A stretch of DNA of 64,000 bases from Chamaelirium japonicum (GCA_947650365.1 OX393550.1:54076879-54140878); one strand, 5' to 3'. Shown: positions 1 to 13,355, counted from the first letter of the stretch. Notes: generated by a model from the letters alone, not told the origin. Translations and numbers: made by a program.

Positions 1-312
1 TTCATTCATACGATCCATTCTAATTCATTCATACAATGCATTATAATTCTTTCACATGATCCATTCTAATTCATTCGTACGATCCATTCTAATTCATTCG
101 TACAATCCATTCTATTTCATTTGTACGATCCATTCTTACTCATTCGTATGATCCATTCTAATTCATTCGTACGATCCATTCTAATTCATTTGTACGATCC
201 ATTCTAATTCTTTCACACGATCCATTCTAATTCATTCGTAGGATCCATTCTAATTCATTCGTACAATCTATTCTAATTCATTCGTACGATCCATTCTAAT
301 TCATTCGTACGA
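1..312 (-). repeat. Satellite block 1, reverse orientation
   Basis: The block runs off the left edge of the window. The CTATTTC and CTTACTC variant monomers of the composite module are at about 110-145, and a GTAGG variant is at about 238. It ends inside a perfect palindrome, GTACGATCGTAC, at 307-318. The same switch, with the same neighbouring variants, recurs at 42937 and 60513. Confidence 0.95.
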
Positions 313-1389
313 TCGTACGAATGAATTAGAATGGATCGTACGGAATGAATTTGAATGGATTGTATGAATGAATTAGGATGGATACATTCGTGCGAATGAA
401 TTAGAATGGATCATACGAATGAGTAAGAATGGATCGTACGAATGAAATAGAATGGATTGTACGAATGAATTAGAATGGATCGTACAAATGAATTAGAATG
501 CATCGTACGAATGAATTAGAATGGATCATACGAATGAATTAGAATGGATCGTGTGAAAGAATTAGAATGGATTGTATGAATGAATTAGAATAGATCGTAT
601 GAATGAATTAGAATGGATCGTACGAATGAATTAGAATGGATCGTACGAATGAACTAGAATGGATACATTCATGCGAATGAATTAGAATGGATCGTACGAA
701 GGAATTAGAATGGATCGTACGAATGAATTAGAATGGATCGTACGAATGAATTAGAATAGATCGTACGAATGAATTAGAATGGATCGTACGAAGGAATTAG
801 AATGGATCGTACGAATGAATTAGAATGGATATATTCGTGCAAATGAATTAGAATGGATCGTATGAATGTATTAGAATGGATCGTATGAATGAATTAGAAT
901 GGATTCGTACGAATGAATTAGAATGGATACATTCGTGCGAATGAATTAGAATGGATCGTTCCAACGAGTAAGAATGGATCGTACGAATGAATAGAATGGA
1001 TCGTATGAATGAATTAGAATGGATACATTCGTGTGAATGAATTAGAATGGATCGTATGAATGAATTAGAATAGATTTTATGAATGAATTAGAACTGATCG
1101 TACGAATGAATTAGAATGGATACATTCGTGCGAATGAATTAGAATGGATTGTATGAATGAATTAGAATGGATCCTATGAATGAATTAGAATGGATCGTAC
1201 GAATGAATTAGAATGGATCTTACGAATGAAATAGAATAGATTGTACGAATGAATTAGAATGGATTCGTATGAATGAATTAGAATGGATGCATTCGTGCGA
1301 ATGAATTAGAATGGATCGTACCAATAAGTAAGAATGGATCGTACGAATGAAATAGAATGGATTGTGCGAATGAATTAGAATGGATCGCA
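313..1389 (+). repeat. Satellite block 2, forward orientation
   Basis: 23-bp monomers are interspersed with 28-bp ACATT variants, for example at about 660 and 920. A one-base insertion variant (TACGGAATG) sits one monomer after the switch, as it does after the sister switches at 42937 and 60513. Positions 690-890 are repeated inverted at about 1500-1712. Confidence 0.95.
690..890 (+). repeat. Left arm of a long inverted repeat (partner 1500-1712)
   Basis: The order of variants here is GAAGG, two standard, one AGAATAGA, GAAGG, the ATATATTCGTGCAAATG long variant, then GAATGTATTAG. The same order reads on the opposite strand in the next block. The spacing between the GAAGG and ATATATT markers is about 134 bp in both arms. 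The arms are therefore copies of one composite segment, not just generic monomers facing each other. Confidence 0.85.
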
Positions 1390-1764
1390 CGAATGTATCC
1401 ATTCTAATTCATTCGTACGATCCATTCTAATTCATTTGTATGATCCATTCTAATTCATTCGTATGATCCATTCTAATTAATTCGTACGATCCATTCTAAT
1501 TCACTCATACGATCCATTCTAATACATTCATACGATCCATTCTAATTCATTTGCACGAATATATCCATTCTAATTCATTCGTACGATCCATTCTAATTCC
1601 TTCGTACGATCCATTCTAATTCATTCGTACGATCTATTCTAATTCATTCGTACGATCCATTCTAATTCATTCGTACGATCCATTCTAATTCCTTCGTACG
1701 ATCCATTCTAATTCATTCGTACGATCCATTCTAATTCATTCGTACAATCTATTCTAATTCAATC
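1390..1764 (-). repeat. Satellite block 3, reverse orientation
   Basis: The block starts at GGATCGCACGAATGTATCC and ends with ...CGTACAATCTATTCTAATTC followed by AATCGTACGAATGGATACATT. That exit switch is shared with 8738, 47499 and 61803. Confidence 0.95.
1500..1712 (-). repeat. Right arm of a long inverted repeat (partner 690-890)
   Basis: Reverse-complemented, this stretch matches 690-890 monomer by monomer: GAAGG variants, AGAATAGA, the ATATATTCGTGC long variant and GAATGTATTAG. The two arms differ at a few single positions, such as GAATGAATT against GAGTGAATT. The loop between them is about 600 bp. Confidence 0.85.
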
Positions 1765-3770
1765 GTACGAATGGATACATTCGTATGAATGAATTAGAAT
1801 GGATCGTACGAATGAGTAAGAATGGATCGTACGAATGAAATAGAATGGATTGCACGAATGAATTAGAATGGATTGTACGAATGAATTAGAATGGATCGTG
1901 CAAATGAATTAGAATGGATCGTATGAATGAATTAGAATGGATCGCATGAGTGAATTAGAATGGATCGTACGAATGAATTAGAATGGATTGTATGAATGAA
2001 TTAGAATGGATCGTATGAATGAATTAGAATGGATCTTGTGAATGAATTAGAATGGATCGGACGAATGAATTAGAATGGATTGTACGAATGAATTAGAATG
2101 GATCGTACGAATGAATTAGAATGGATACATTCGTCCGAATGAATTTGAATGGATCATACGAATGAGTAAGAATGGATCGTACGAATGAAATAGAATAGAT
2201 TGTACGAATGAATTAGAATGGATCGTGCGAATGAATTAGAATGGATCGTACGAATGAATTAGAATGGATCGTGCGAATGAATTCGAATGGATCGTATGAA
2301 TGAATTAGAATGGATACCTTTGTGCAAATGAATTAGAATGGATCGTATGAATGAATTAGAATGGATCGTATGAGTGAATTAGAACGGATAGTACGAATGA
2401 AGTAGAATGGATCGTATGAATGAATTAGAATGGATACATTCGTGCGAATGAATTAGAATGGATCGTATGAATGAATTAGAATAGATTGTGCGAATGAATT
2501 AGAATGGATCGTACGAATGAATTAGAATGGATACATTCGTGCGAATAAATTAGAATGGATCGTACGAATGAATTAGAATGTATTGTACGAATGGATTAGA
2601 ATGGATCCTACGAATGGATTAGAATGGATACCTTTGTGCATATGAATTAGAATGGATCGTATGAATGAATTAGAATGGATCGTAGAATGGATCGTACGAA
2701 TGAATTAGAATGAATTAGAATGGATCGTACGAATGAATTAGAATAGATCATAGGAATGAATTAGAATGGATCGTGCAAATGAATTAGAATGGATACATTC
2801 GTGCGAATGAATTAGAATGGATCGGACGAATGAATTAGAATGGATCGTACGAATGAGTAAAAATGGATCGTACGAATGAAATAGAATAGATCGTACGAAT
2901 GAATTAGAATGGATCGTACGAAGGAATTAGAATGGATCGTACGAATGAATTAGAATGGATATATTCGTGCAAATGAATTAGAATGGATCGTATGAATGTA
3001 TTAGAATGGATCGTATGAGTGAATTAGAATGGATCGTACGAATGAATTAGAATGGATCGTATGAATGAATTAGAATGGATACATTCGTGTGAATGAATTA
3101 GAATGGATCGTATGAATAAATTAGAATAGATTTTGTTAATGAATTAGAACTGATCGTAAGAATGAATTAGAATGGATATATTCGTGCAAATGAATTAGAA
3201 TGAATTAGAATGGATCGGACGAATGAATTAGAATGGATCGGACGAATGAATTAGAATGGATCGTACGAATGAATTAGAATGGATCAAATGAATGAATTAG
3301 AATGGTTACATTCATGCGAATGAATTAGAATGGATCGTACGAATGGATTAGAATGGATCGTACGAATGGATTAGAATGGATACATTCGTGCGAATGAATT
3401 AGAATGGATCATACTAATGAGTAAGAATGGATCGTACGAATGAAATAGAATGGATTGTACGAATGAATTAGAATGGATCGTGCGAATGAATTTGAATGGA
3501 TCGTACGAATGAATTAGAATGGATCGTGCTAATGAATTAGAATTGATCGTACGAATGAAATAGAATGGATTGTACGAATGATTTAGAATGGATCGTACGA
3601 ATGAATTAGAATGGATCGTACGAATGATTTAGAATGGATACATTCGTGCTAATGAATTAGAATGGATCATACGAATGAGTAAGAATGGATCGTACGAATG
3701 AAATAGAATGGATTGTACGAATGAATTAGAATGGATTCGTACGAATGAATTAGAATGGATACATTCGTGC
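1765..3770 (+). repeat. Satellite block 4, forward orientation
   Basis: This is the forward arm of higher-order copy A1. Markers in order are GGATCTTGTG (2032), the ACCTTTGTGC long variant (about 2308 and 2630), GAACGGATAGTAC (about 2383), a monomer-internal fusion GATCGTAGAATGG (about 2680), GGTTACATTCATGC (about 3304) and GAATGATTTAG. It ends at ATTCGTGC joined to GATCCATTC. Confidence 0.95.
3379..3475 (+). repeat. Composite four-monomer module, forward example (97 bp)
   Basis: Four variants occur in fixed order: the 28-bp GATACATTCGTGC monomer, one beginning GATCATAC, one with GAATGAGTAAG, and one with GAATGAAATAG followed by GATTGTACG. The order holds at many places in both orientations. 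This shows that blocks of variants, not single monomers, are the unit that spreads. Confidence 0.85.
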
Positions 3771-4915
3771 GATCCATTCTAATTCATTCATACGATCTAT
3801 TCTAATTCATTCATACAATCCATTCTAATTCTTTCACACGATCCATTCTAATTCATTCGTACGATCCATTCCAATTCATTCGTACGATCCATTCTAATTC
3901 ATTCATAGAATGCATTCTAATTCTTTCACACGATCCATTCAAATTCAATCGTACGATCCATTCTAAATCATTCGTGCAATCCATTCTATTTTATTCGTAC
4001 GATCAATTCTAATTCATTCATAGGATCCATTCTAATTCATTCATACGATCTATTCTAATTCTTTCACACGATCCATTCTATTTCATTCGTACGATCCATT
4101 CTTACTCATTGGTACGATCCATTCTAATTCATTCGTACGATCCATTCTAATTCATTCGTACGATCCATTCTAATTTATTCGTCCGATCCATTCTAATTCA
4201 TTCGCACGAATGTATCTATTCTAATTCATTCGTACGATCCATTCTAATTCATTCGTACGATCCATTCTAATTCATTCGTAAGATCCATTTTAATTCATTC
4301 GTACGATCCATTCTAATTCATTCGTATGATCCATTTTAATTCATTCGTACGATCCATTCTAATTCATTTGTACAATCCATTCTATTTCATTCGTACGATC
4401 CATTCTAATTCCTTCGTACGATCTATTCTAATTCATTCGTACGATCCATTCTAATTCATTCGCGCAATCTATTCTAATTCATTCATACGATCCATTCTAA
4501 TTCATTCGTACGATCCATTCTAATTCATTCGCACGATCCATTCTAATTCATTTGCGCAATCTATTCTAATTCATTCGCACGATCCATTCTAATTCATTCG
4601 TACGATCCATTCTAATTCTTTCACACGATCCATTCTAATTCATTCGTACGATCCATTCTAATTCATTCGTACGATCTATTCTAATTCATTCGTACGATCC
4701 ATTCTAATTCATTCGTACGATCCATTCTAATTCCTTCGTAAGATCCATTCTAATTCATTCATATAATCCATTCTAATTCTTTCACACGATCCATTCTAAT
4801 TCATTCGTACGATCCATTCTAATTCATTCGTGCAATCCATTCTATTTCATTCGAACGATCCATTCTTACTCATTCGTACGATCCATTCTAATTCATTCAC
4901 ACGAATGTATCCATT
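3771..4915 (-). repeat. Satellite block 5, reverse orientation
   Basis: This is the reverse arm of higher-order copy A1. It opens with two CTATTCTAATTCATTCATAC-type monomers and a CTTTCACACG variant, and includes CGCGCAATC variants at about 4463 and 4553. It ends at CACACGAATGTATCCATTCG joined to TACGAATGAATT, a switch shared with 21912 and 33686. Confidence 0.95.
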
Positions 4916-6969
4916 CGTACGAATGAATTAGAATAGATTGTACGAATGAATTAGAATAGATCGTACGAATGAATTAGAATGGATCGTACGAAGGAATTAG
5001 AATGGATCGTACGAATGAATTAGAATGGATCATACGAATGAATTAGAATAGATCGTACGAATGAATTATAATGGATCGTACGAAGGAATTAGAATGGATC
5101 ATACGAATGAATTAGAATGGATATATTCGTGCAAATGAATTAGAATGGATCGTATGAATGAATTAGAATGGATCGTATGAGTGAATTAGAATGGATCGTA
5201 CGAATGAATTAGAATGGATTGTATGAATGAATTAGAGTGGATCATACGAATGAATTAGAATGGATCTTGTGAATGAATTAGAATGGATCGGACGAATTAA
5301 TTAGAATGGATTGTACGAATGAATTAGAATGGATCGTACGAATGAATTAGAATGGATACATTCGTCCGAATGAATTAGAATGGATCATACGAATGAGTAA
5401 GAATGGATCGTACGAATGAAATAGAATAGATTGTACGAATGAATTAGAATGGATCGTGCGAATGAATTAGAATGGATTGTACGAATGAATTAGAATGGAT
5501 CGTGCGAATGAATTCGAATGGATCGTATGAATGAATTAGAATGGATACCTTTGTGCAAATGAATTAGAATGGATCGAATGAATGAATTAGAATGGATCGT
5601 ATGAGTGAATTAGAACGGATAGTACGAATGAAGTAGAATGGATCGTATGAAAGAATTAGAATGGATACATTCGTGCGAATGAATTAGAATGGATCGTATG
5701 AATGAATTAGAATAGATTGTGCGAATGAATTAGAATGGATCGTACGAATGAATTAGAATGGATACATTCGTGCGAATAAATTAGAATGGATCGTACGAAT
5801 GAATTAGAATGTATTGTACGAATGGATTAGAATGGATCCTACGAATGGATTAGAATGGATACCTTTGTGCATATGAATTAGAATGGATCGCATGAATGAA
5901 TTAGAATGGATCGTAGAATGGATCGTACGAATGAATTAGAATGGATCGTACGAATGAATTAGAATAGATCATAGGAATGAATTAGAATGGATCGTGCAAA
6001 TGAATTAGAATGGATACATTCGTGCGAATGAATTAGAATGGATCGGACGAATGAATTAGAATGGATCGTACGAATGAGTAAAAATGGATCATACGAATGA
6101 AATAGAATAGATCGTACGAATGAATTAGAATGGATCGTACGAAGGAATTAGAATGGATCGTACGAATGAATTTGAATGGATATATTCATGCAAATGAATT
6201 AGAATGGATCGTATGAATGTATTAGAATGGATCGTATGAGTGAATTAGAATGGATCGTACGAATGAATTAGAATGGATCGTATGAATGAATTAGAATGGA
6301 TACATTCGTGTGCATGAATTAGAATGGATCGTATGAATAAATTAGAATAGATTTTGTGAATGAATTAGAACTGATCGTAAGAATGAATTAGAATGGGTAC
6401 ATTCGTGCAAATGAATTAGAATGAATTAGAATGGATCGGACGAATGAATTAGAATGGATCGGATGAATGAATTAGAATGGATCGTACGAATGAATTAGAA
6501 TGGATCAAATGAATGAATTAGAATGGTTACATTCATGCGAATGAATTAGAATGGATCGTACGAATGGATTAGAATGGATACATTCGTGCGAATGAATTAG
6601 AATGGATCATACTAATGAGTAAGAAAGGATCGTACGAATGAAATAGAATGGATTGTACGAATGAATTAGAATGGATCGTGCGAATGAATTTGAATGGATC
6701 GTACGAATAAATTAGAATGGATCGTGCTAATGAATTAGAATTGATCGTACGAATGAAATAGGATGGATTGTACGAATGATTTAGAATGGATCGTACGAAT
6801 GAATTAGAATGGATCGTACGAATGATTTAGAATGGATACATTCGTGCTAATGAATTAGAATGGATCATACGAATGAGTAAGAATGGATCGTACGAATGAA
6901 ATAGAATGGATTGTATGAATGAATTAGAATGGATTCGTACGAATGGATTAGAATGGATACATTCGTGCG
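4916..6969 (+). repeat. Satellite block 6, forward orientation
   Basis: This is the forward arm of copy A2 and keeps nearly the same marker order as block 4: GGATCTTGTG at 5263, GAACGGATAGTAC at about 5613, GATCGTAGAATGG at about 5910, GGTTACATTCATGC at about 6525. Differences are mostly CpG transitions and loss of single monomers. Confidence 0.95.
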
Positions 6970-7100
6970 ATCCATTCTAATTAATTCATACGATCTATTC
7001 TAATTCATTCATACAATCCATTCTAATTCTTTCACACGATCCATTCTAATTCATTCGTACGACCCATTCTAATTCATTCGCACAATCCATTCTATTTCAT
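4916..7100. repeat. Higher-order repeat copy A2 (reverse arm diverges after about 7.1 kb)
   Basis: The forward arm and the first part of the reverse arm match copy A1 in variant order. After about 7100 the reverse arm no longer follows block 5, so the copy was truncated or replaced. The end is approximate. Confidence 0.75.
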
Positions 7101-7573
7101 TCGTACGATCCATTCTTACTCATTAGTATGATCCATTCTAATTCATTCGCACGAATATATCCATTCTAATCCATTCGTACGATCCATTCTAATCCATTCG
7201 TACGATCCATTCTAATTCATTCGCATGAATGTAACCATTCTAATTCATTCATTTGATCTATTCTAATTCATTCGTACGATCCATTCTAATTCATTCGTCC
7301 GATCCATTCTAATTCATTCGTCCGATCCATTCTAATTCATTCTAATTCATTTGCACGAATGTATCCATTCTAATTCATTCTTACGATCAATTCTAATTCA
7401 TTCACAAAATCTATTCTAATTTATTCATACGATCCATTCTAATTCATTCACACGAATGTATCAATTCTAATTCATTCATACGATCCATTCTAATTCATTC
7501 GTACGATCCATTCTAATTCACTCATACGATCCATTCTAATACATTCATACGATCCATTCTAATTCATTTGCAC
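6970..7573 (-). repeat. Satellite block 7, reverse orientation
   Basis: The start matches blocks 5, 33 and 35. From about 7130 it carries CTAATCCATTCG monomers and GCATGAATGTAACC long variants. It ends at CATTTGCACG joined to AATTAGAATAGATCG, which removes part of a monomer. Confidence 0.95.
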
Positions 7574-8038
7574 GAATTAGAATAGATCGTACGAATGAAT
7601 TAGAATGGATCGTGTGAAAGAATTAGAATGCATTGTATGAATGAATTAGAATGGATCATATGAATGAATTAGAATGGATCGTGCGAATGAATTCGAATGG
7701 ATCGCATGATCCATTCGAATAGAATGGATCGTATGAATGAATTAGAATGGATCGGGCGAATGAATTAGAATGGATTATAGGAATGAATTAGAATGGATCG
7801 TATGAATGAATTAGAATGGATCGTATGAATGAATTAAAATGGATCGTGCGAATGAATTAGAATGGATCGTACGAATGAATTAGAATGGATCGTACGAATG
7901 AATTAGAAGGGATCATACGAATGAGTAAGAATGTATCGTACGAATGAAATAGAATGGATTGTACGAATGAATTAGAATGGATACATTCATGCGAATGAAT
8001 TAGAATGGATCGGACGATTGAATTAGAATGGATCGTAC
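7574..8038 (+). repeat. Satellite block 8, forward orientation
   Basis: A short block that begins a segment repeated near 60.8 kb. It contains the 30-bp palindrome at 7691-7720 and a GATCGGGCG variant at about 7758. It ends at GGATCGTACG joined to TTTCATTCTAATTC. Confidence 0.95.
7691..7720. repeat. 30-bp palindrome, copy 1
   Basis: Perfect inverted repeat with 13-bp arms, ATTCGAATGGATC and its complement, around a GCAT centre. It contains a micro-inverted stretch about half a monomer long. Copies are at 35952, 57088 and 60899, and in the opposite sense at 22931 and 59261. Confidence 0.95.
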
Positions 8039-8738
8039 GTTTCATTCTAATTCATTCGTACGATCCATTCTAATACATTCGTACGATTCATGCTAATTCA
8101 TTCGCACGATCCATTCTAATTCATTCGTACGATCCATTCTTATTCATTCATACGATCCATTCTAATTCATTCGCACAATCCATTCTAATTCATTCGTACA
8201 ATCCATTCTAATTTATTCGTATAATCCATTCTAACTCATTCGGTGGATCCATTCTAATTCATTCGTACGATCCATTCTAATTCATTCCCACGATCCATTC
8301 TAATTTATTCGTACGATCTATTCTAATTCATTCGTACGATCTATTCTAATTCATTCACACGAATGTAACCATTCTAATTCATTTATACGATTCATTCTAA
8401 TTCATTCGTATGAGCTATTCTAATTCATTCGTACGATCCATTCTAATTCATTCGTACGATCCATTGTAATTCATTCATACAATCCATTTAGATTCATTCG
8501 CAGAAATGTATCCATTCAAATTCATTCGTACGATCCAGTCTAATTCATTCGTACGATCCATTCTAATTCCTTCGTACGATCCATTCTAATTAATTCGTAC
8601 GATCTATTCTAATTCATTCGTACGATCCATTCTAATTCATTCGTACGATCCATTCTAATTCCTTCGTATGATCCATTCTAATTCATTCGTACGATCCATT
8701 CTAATTCATTCGTACAATCTATTCTAATTCATTCGTAC
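8039..8738 (-). repeat. Satellite block 9, reverse orientation
   Basis: Diagnostic variants are CTAATACATTCG, CGATTCATGC, CATTCGGTGG (8237-8246) and CATTTAGATTCATTCG. All recur in the same order in blocks 37 and 67, and in part in block 29. Confidence 0.95.
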
Positions 8739-11039
8739 GAATGGATACATTCGTGTGAATGAATTAGAATGGATCGTACGAATGAGTAAGAATGGATCGT
8801 ACAAATGAAATAGAATGGATTGCACGAATGAATTAGAATGGATCGTACGAATGAATTAGAATGGATCGTGTGAAAGAATTAGAATGGATTGTATGAATAA
8901 ATTAGAATGGATCGTACGAATGAATTAGAATGGATCATACGAAGGAATTAGAATGGATCGTACGAATGAATTAGAATGGATCGTACGAATGAATAAGAAT
9001 AGATCGTGCGAATGAAATAGAATGGATCATACGAATGAGTAAGAATGGATCGTATGAATGAATTAGATTGGATACATTTGTGCGAATGAATTAGAATGGA
9101 TCATACGAATGAATTAGAATGGATCGTATGAATGAATTAGAATGGATCGTACGAATGAATTAGAATGGATCGTGCGAATGAATTAGAATGGATCGTACGA
9201 ATGAATTAGAATGGATCGTGTGAAAGAATTAGAATGGATCGTACGAATGAATTAGAATGGATCGTGCGAATGAATTAGAATGGATCGTAAGAATGAATTA
9301 GAATGGATCTTACGAATGAATTAGAATGGATCGTACGAATGAATTAGAATGGATACATTTGTGTGAATGAATTAGAATGGATCGTACGAATGAATTAGAA
9401 TGGATCGTATGAATGAATTAGAATAGATACATTCGTGCGAATGAATTAGAATGGATCGTGCGAATCCATTAGACTGGATCGTGCGAACGAATAAGAATGG
9501 ATCATACGAATGAATTAGAATGGATCGTACGAATTAATTAGAATGGATACATTCGTGCGAATGAATTAGAATGGATTGTATGAATGAATTAGAATGGATC
9601 GTACGAATGAATTAGAATGGATCATACGAATTAATTAGAATGGATCATATGAATGAATTAGAATGGATCGTACGAATGAATTAGAATGGATCGTACGAAT
9701 GAACTAGAATGGATCGTACGAATGAAATAGAATAGATTGTACGAATGAATTAGAATGGATTCGTACGAATGAATTAGAATGGATACATTCGTGCGAATGA
9801 ATTAGAATGGATACATTCGTGCGAAAGAATTAGAATAGATCGTATGAATGAATTAGAATGGATCCTATGAATGAAATAGAATGGATCGTGCGAATGAAAT
9901 AGAATGGATCGTACGAATGAATTAGAATGGATCGTGCTAATGAATTAGAATTGATCGAATGAATGAATTAGCATGGATCGTGCTAATGAATTAGAATGGA
10001 TCGTACGAATGAATTAGAATGGATCAAATGAATGAATTAGAATGGTTACATTCATGCGAATGAATTAGAATGGATCGTACGAATGGATTAGAATGGATCG
10101 TACGAATGGATTAGAATGGATACATTCGAGCGAATGAATTAGAATGGATCGTACGGAATGAATTAGAATGGATTGTATGAATGAATTAGAATGGATCGTG
10201 CGAATGAATTAGAATGGATCGTAAGAATGAATTAGAATGGATCTTAAGAATGAATTAGAATGGATCGTACGAATGAGTAAGAATGGATCGTACAAATGAA
10301 ATAGAATGGATTGTACGAATGAATTAGAATGGATTCGTACGAATAAATTAGAATGGATACATTCGTGCGAATGAATTAGAATGGATCATACGAATGAGTA
10401 AGAATGGATCGTACGAATGAAATAGAATAGATTGTACGAATTAATAAGAATGGATCCTACGAATGAATTAGAATGGATCGTGTGAAAGAATTAGAATAGA
10501 TTGTATGAATGAATTAGAATGGATCATACGAATGAATTAGAATGGATCGTACGAATGAATTAGAATGGATACATTCGTGCGAATGAATTAGAATTGATCG
10601 TACGAATGAATTAGAATGGATCGTGTGAATGAATTAGAATGGATCGTACGAATGAATTAGAATGGATCGTACGAATGAACTAGAATAGATACATTCGTGC
10701 GAATGAATTAGAATGGATCGTACGAATGAATTAGAATGGATCGTACGAATGAATTAGAATGGATCTTACGAATGAATTAGAATGGATCGTACGAATGAAT
10801 TAGAATGAATCGTATGAATGAATTCGAATGGATACATTCGTGCGAATGAATTAGAATGGATCGGACGAATGAATTAGAATGGATCGGACGAATAAATTAG
10901 AATGGATCGTACGAATGAATTATAATGGATCGTACGAATAAATTAGAATGGATCGTACGAATAAATTAGAATGGATACATTCGTCCGAATGAATTAGAAT
11001 GGATCATACGAATGAGTAAGAATGGATCATACGAATGAA
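8739..11039 (+). repeat. Satellite block 10, forward orientation
   Basis: It opens with GGATACATTCGTGTG and a GATTGCACG variant. The GAATCCATTAGACTGG marker is at about 9462, and CGTACGGAATG appears again at about 10153. It ends abruptly at GAATGAATCCATTC, where AAT is shared by both orientations. Confidence 0.95.
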
Positions 11040-11319
11040 TCCATTCTAATACATTCGTACGATCCATTTTAATTCCTTCGTACGATCCATTCTAATTCAT
11101 TCGTACGATCCATTCTAATTCATTCATACAATCCATTCTAATTCATTCACACGATCCATTCTAATTCATTCGTACGATCCATTCTAAATCATTCGTGCAA
11201 TCCATTCTTTTTCATTCGTACGAATGTATCCATTCTAATTCATTCGTACGATCCATTCTAATTCTTTCACACGATCCATTCTAATTCATTCGTAGGATCC
11301 ATTCTAATTCATTCGTACA
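11040..11319 (-). repeat. Satellite block 11, reverse orientation
   Basis: A short reverse block of about 12 monomers including a GTGCAATCC / CTTTTTC variant pair. It exits at CGTACAA joined to CGAGTAAG, so the first half of a forward monomer is missing at the junction. Confidence 0.95.
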
Positions 11320-13355
11320 ACGAGTAAGAATGGATCGTACGAATGAAATAGAATGGACTGTACGAATGATTTAGAATGGATACATTCGTGCGAATGAATT
11401 AGAATGGATTGTCCGAATGAATTAGAATGGATCGTACGAAGGAATTAGAATAGATCGTGTGAAAGAATTAGAATGGATTGTATGAATGAATTAGAATAGA
11501 TCGTATGAATGAATTAGAATGGATCGTATGAGTGAATTAGAATGGATACGAAGGAATTAGAATGGATCGTACGAAGGAATTAGAATGGATCATACGAATG
11601 AATTAGAATGGATCGTGCTAACGAATTAGAATGGATATATTCGTGCGAATGAATTAGAATGGATCGTATGAATGAATTAGAATGGATCGTACGAATGAAT
11701 TAGAATGGATCGTGCGAATGAATTAGAATGGATATATTCGTGCTAATGAATTAGAATGGATCGTGCGAATGAATTAGAATGGATCATATGAATGAATTAG
11801 AATGGATACATTCGTGCGAATGAATTAGAATGGATCGTATGAATGAATAAGAATAGATCGTGCTAATGAATTAGAATTAGAATGGATATATTCGTGCAAA
11901 TGAATTAGAATGGATTGTACGAATGAATTAGAATGGATCATATGAATTAATAAGAATGGATCATATGAATGAATTAGAATGGATCGTACGAATGAATTAG
12001 AATGGATCGTACGAATGAATTAGAATGGATTATACAAATGAATTAGAATGGATACATTTATTCGAATGAATTAGAATGCATCGTACGAATGAACTAGACT
12101 GGATACATTCGTGCGAATGAATTAGAATGGATCGTACGAATGAATTAGAATGGATCATACGAATGAGTAAGAATGGATCGTACGAATGAAATAGAATGGA
12201 TTGTACGAATGAATTAGAATGGATTCGTACGAATGAATTAGAATGGATACATTCGTGCAAATGAATTAGAATGGATCATACGAATGAGTAAGAATGGATC
12301 GTACGAATGAAATAGAATAGATTGTACGAATGAATTAGAATGGATCCTACGAATGAATTAGAATGCATCATGTGAAAGAATTAGAATGGATTGTATGAAC
12401 GAATTAGAATGGATCGTACGAATGAATTAGAATGGATCGTACGAATGAATTAGAATGGATACATTCGTGCGAATGAATTAGAATTGATCGTACGAATGAA
12501 TTAGAATGGATCGTGCGAATGAATTAGAATAGATCGTACGAATGAATTAGAATGGATCGTACGAATGAACTAGAATGGATACATTCGTGCGAATGAATTA
12601 GAATGGATCGTACGAATGAATTAGAATGGATCGTACGAATGAATTAGAATGGATCTTACGAATGAATTAGAATGGATCATACGAATGAATTAGAATGGAT
12701 CGTACGAATGAATTAGAATGGATACATTCGTGCGAATGAATTAGAATGGATCGGACGAATGAATTAGATTGGATCGTACGAATGAATTAGAATGGATCGT
12801 ACGAATGAATTAGAATGGATCGTACGAATAAATTAGAATGGATAAATTTGTCCGAATGAATTAGAATGGATCATACGAATGAGTAAGAATGGATCGTACG
12901 AATGAAATAGAATGGATCGTACGAATGAACTAGAATGGATAAATTCGTGCGAATGAATTAGAATGGATCGTACGAATGAATTAGAATGGATCGTACAAAT
13001 GAATTAGAATGGATCTTACGAATGAATTAGAATGGATCGTACGAATGAATTAGAATGGATCGTACAAATGAATTAGAATGGATACATTCGTGCGAATGAA
13101 TTAGAATGGATCGGATGAATGAATTAGAATGGATCGTACGAATGAATTAGAATGGATCGTACGAATGAATTAGAATGGATCGTACGAATAAATTAGAATG
13201 GATACATTCATCCGAATGAATTAGAATGGATCATACGAATGAATTAGAATGGATCGTACGAATGAATTAGAATGGATCATATTAATGAATTAGAATGGAT
13301 CGTACGAATGAATTAGAATGGATACATTCGTGCGAATGAATTAGAATGGATCGTG
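11320..13355 (+). repeat. Satellite block 12, forward orientation
   Basis: It contains GGATACGAAGG at about 11545, AGAATTAGAATGG slippage at about 11870, and two near-copies of a stretch of several hundred bp (about 12540-12860 and 12900-13220) with the same variant order. It ends at GGATCGTGCACGAATG, a GTGCAC palindrome. Confidence 0.95.

Larger units (their letters stand above)
1765..4915. repeat. Higher-order repeat copy A1 (about 3.2 kb, contains an inversion)
   Basis: The unit is a forward arm (1765-3770) plus a reverse arm (3771-4915). Rare markers recur at constant distance in copy A2: GGATCTTGTG at 2032 and 5263, and GAACGGATAGTAC at about 2383 and 5613, both about 3231 bp apart. The internal switch is identical to those at 6970, 29278 and 32576. 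The unit of duplication therefore spans the inversion. Confidence 0.85.
7600..11039. repeat. Long duplicated segment, copy 1 (partner 60805-64000)
   Basis: Shared markers in order are the 30-bp palindrome (7691, 60899), CATTCGGTGG (8237, 61445), the switch at 8738/61803, GAATCCATTAGACTGG (about 9462, 62550) and GATACATTCGAGCG (about 10122, 63207). The offset is about 53208 bp up to the CGGTGG marker and about 53090 bp later, so one copy has gained or lost about 120 bp. Two orientation switches are included. Confidence 0.85.

Noticed and set aside
307..318. Palindromes at switches as restriction-type or protein-binding sites
   Set aside because: GATC, GTAC and CGTACG are already in almost every monomer, so their presence at switches is not by itself evidence of a specific binding site.
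1220..1402. Open frame of 60 codons on the minus strand, rich in His, Ser, Ile and Phe
   Set aside because: It is the satellite read through. A 23-bp period cycles all three frames every 69 bp, so the peptide repeats every 23 residues. The frame stays open only because CTATTTC and CTTACTC variants and 28-bp monomers remove or shift the usual TAA.
7857..8045. Similar satellite-encoded frames here and at 12030-12260, 37375-37563 and 61065-61253
   Set aside because: All overlap the composite module with stop-removing variants. No start context, codon bias or non-repeat sequence supports coding.
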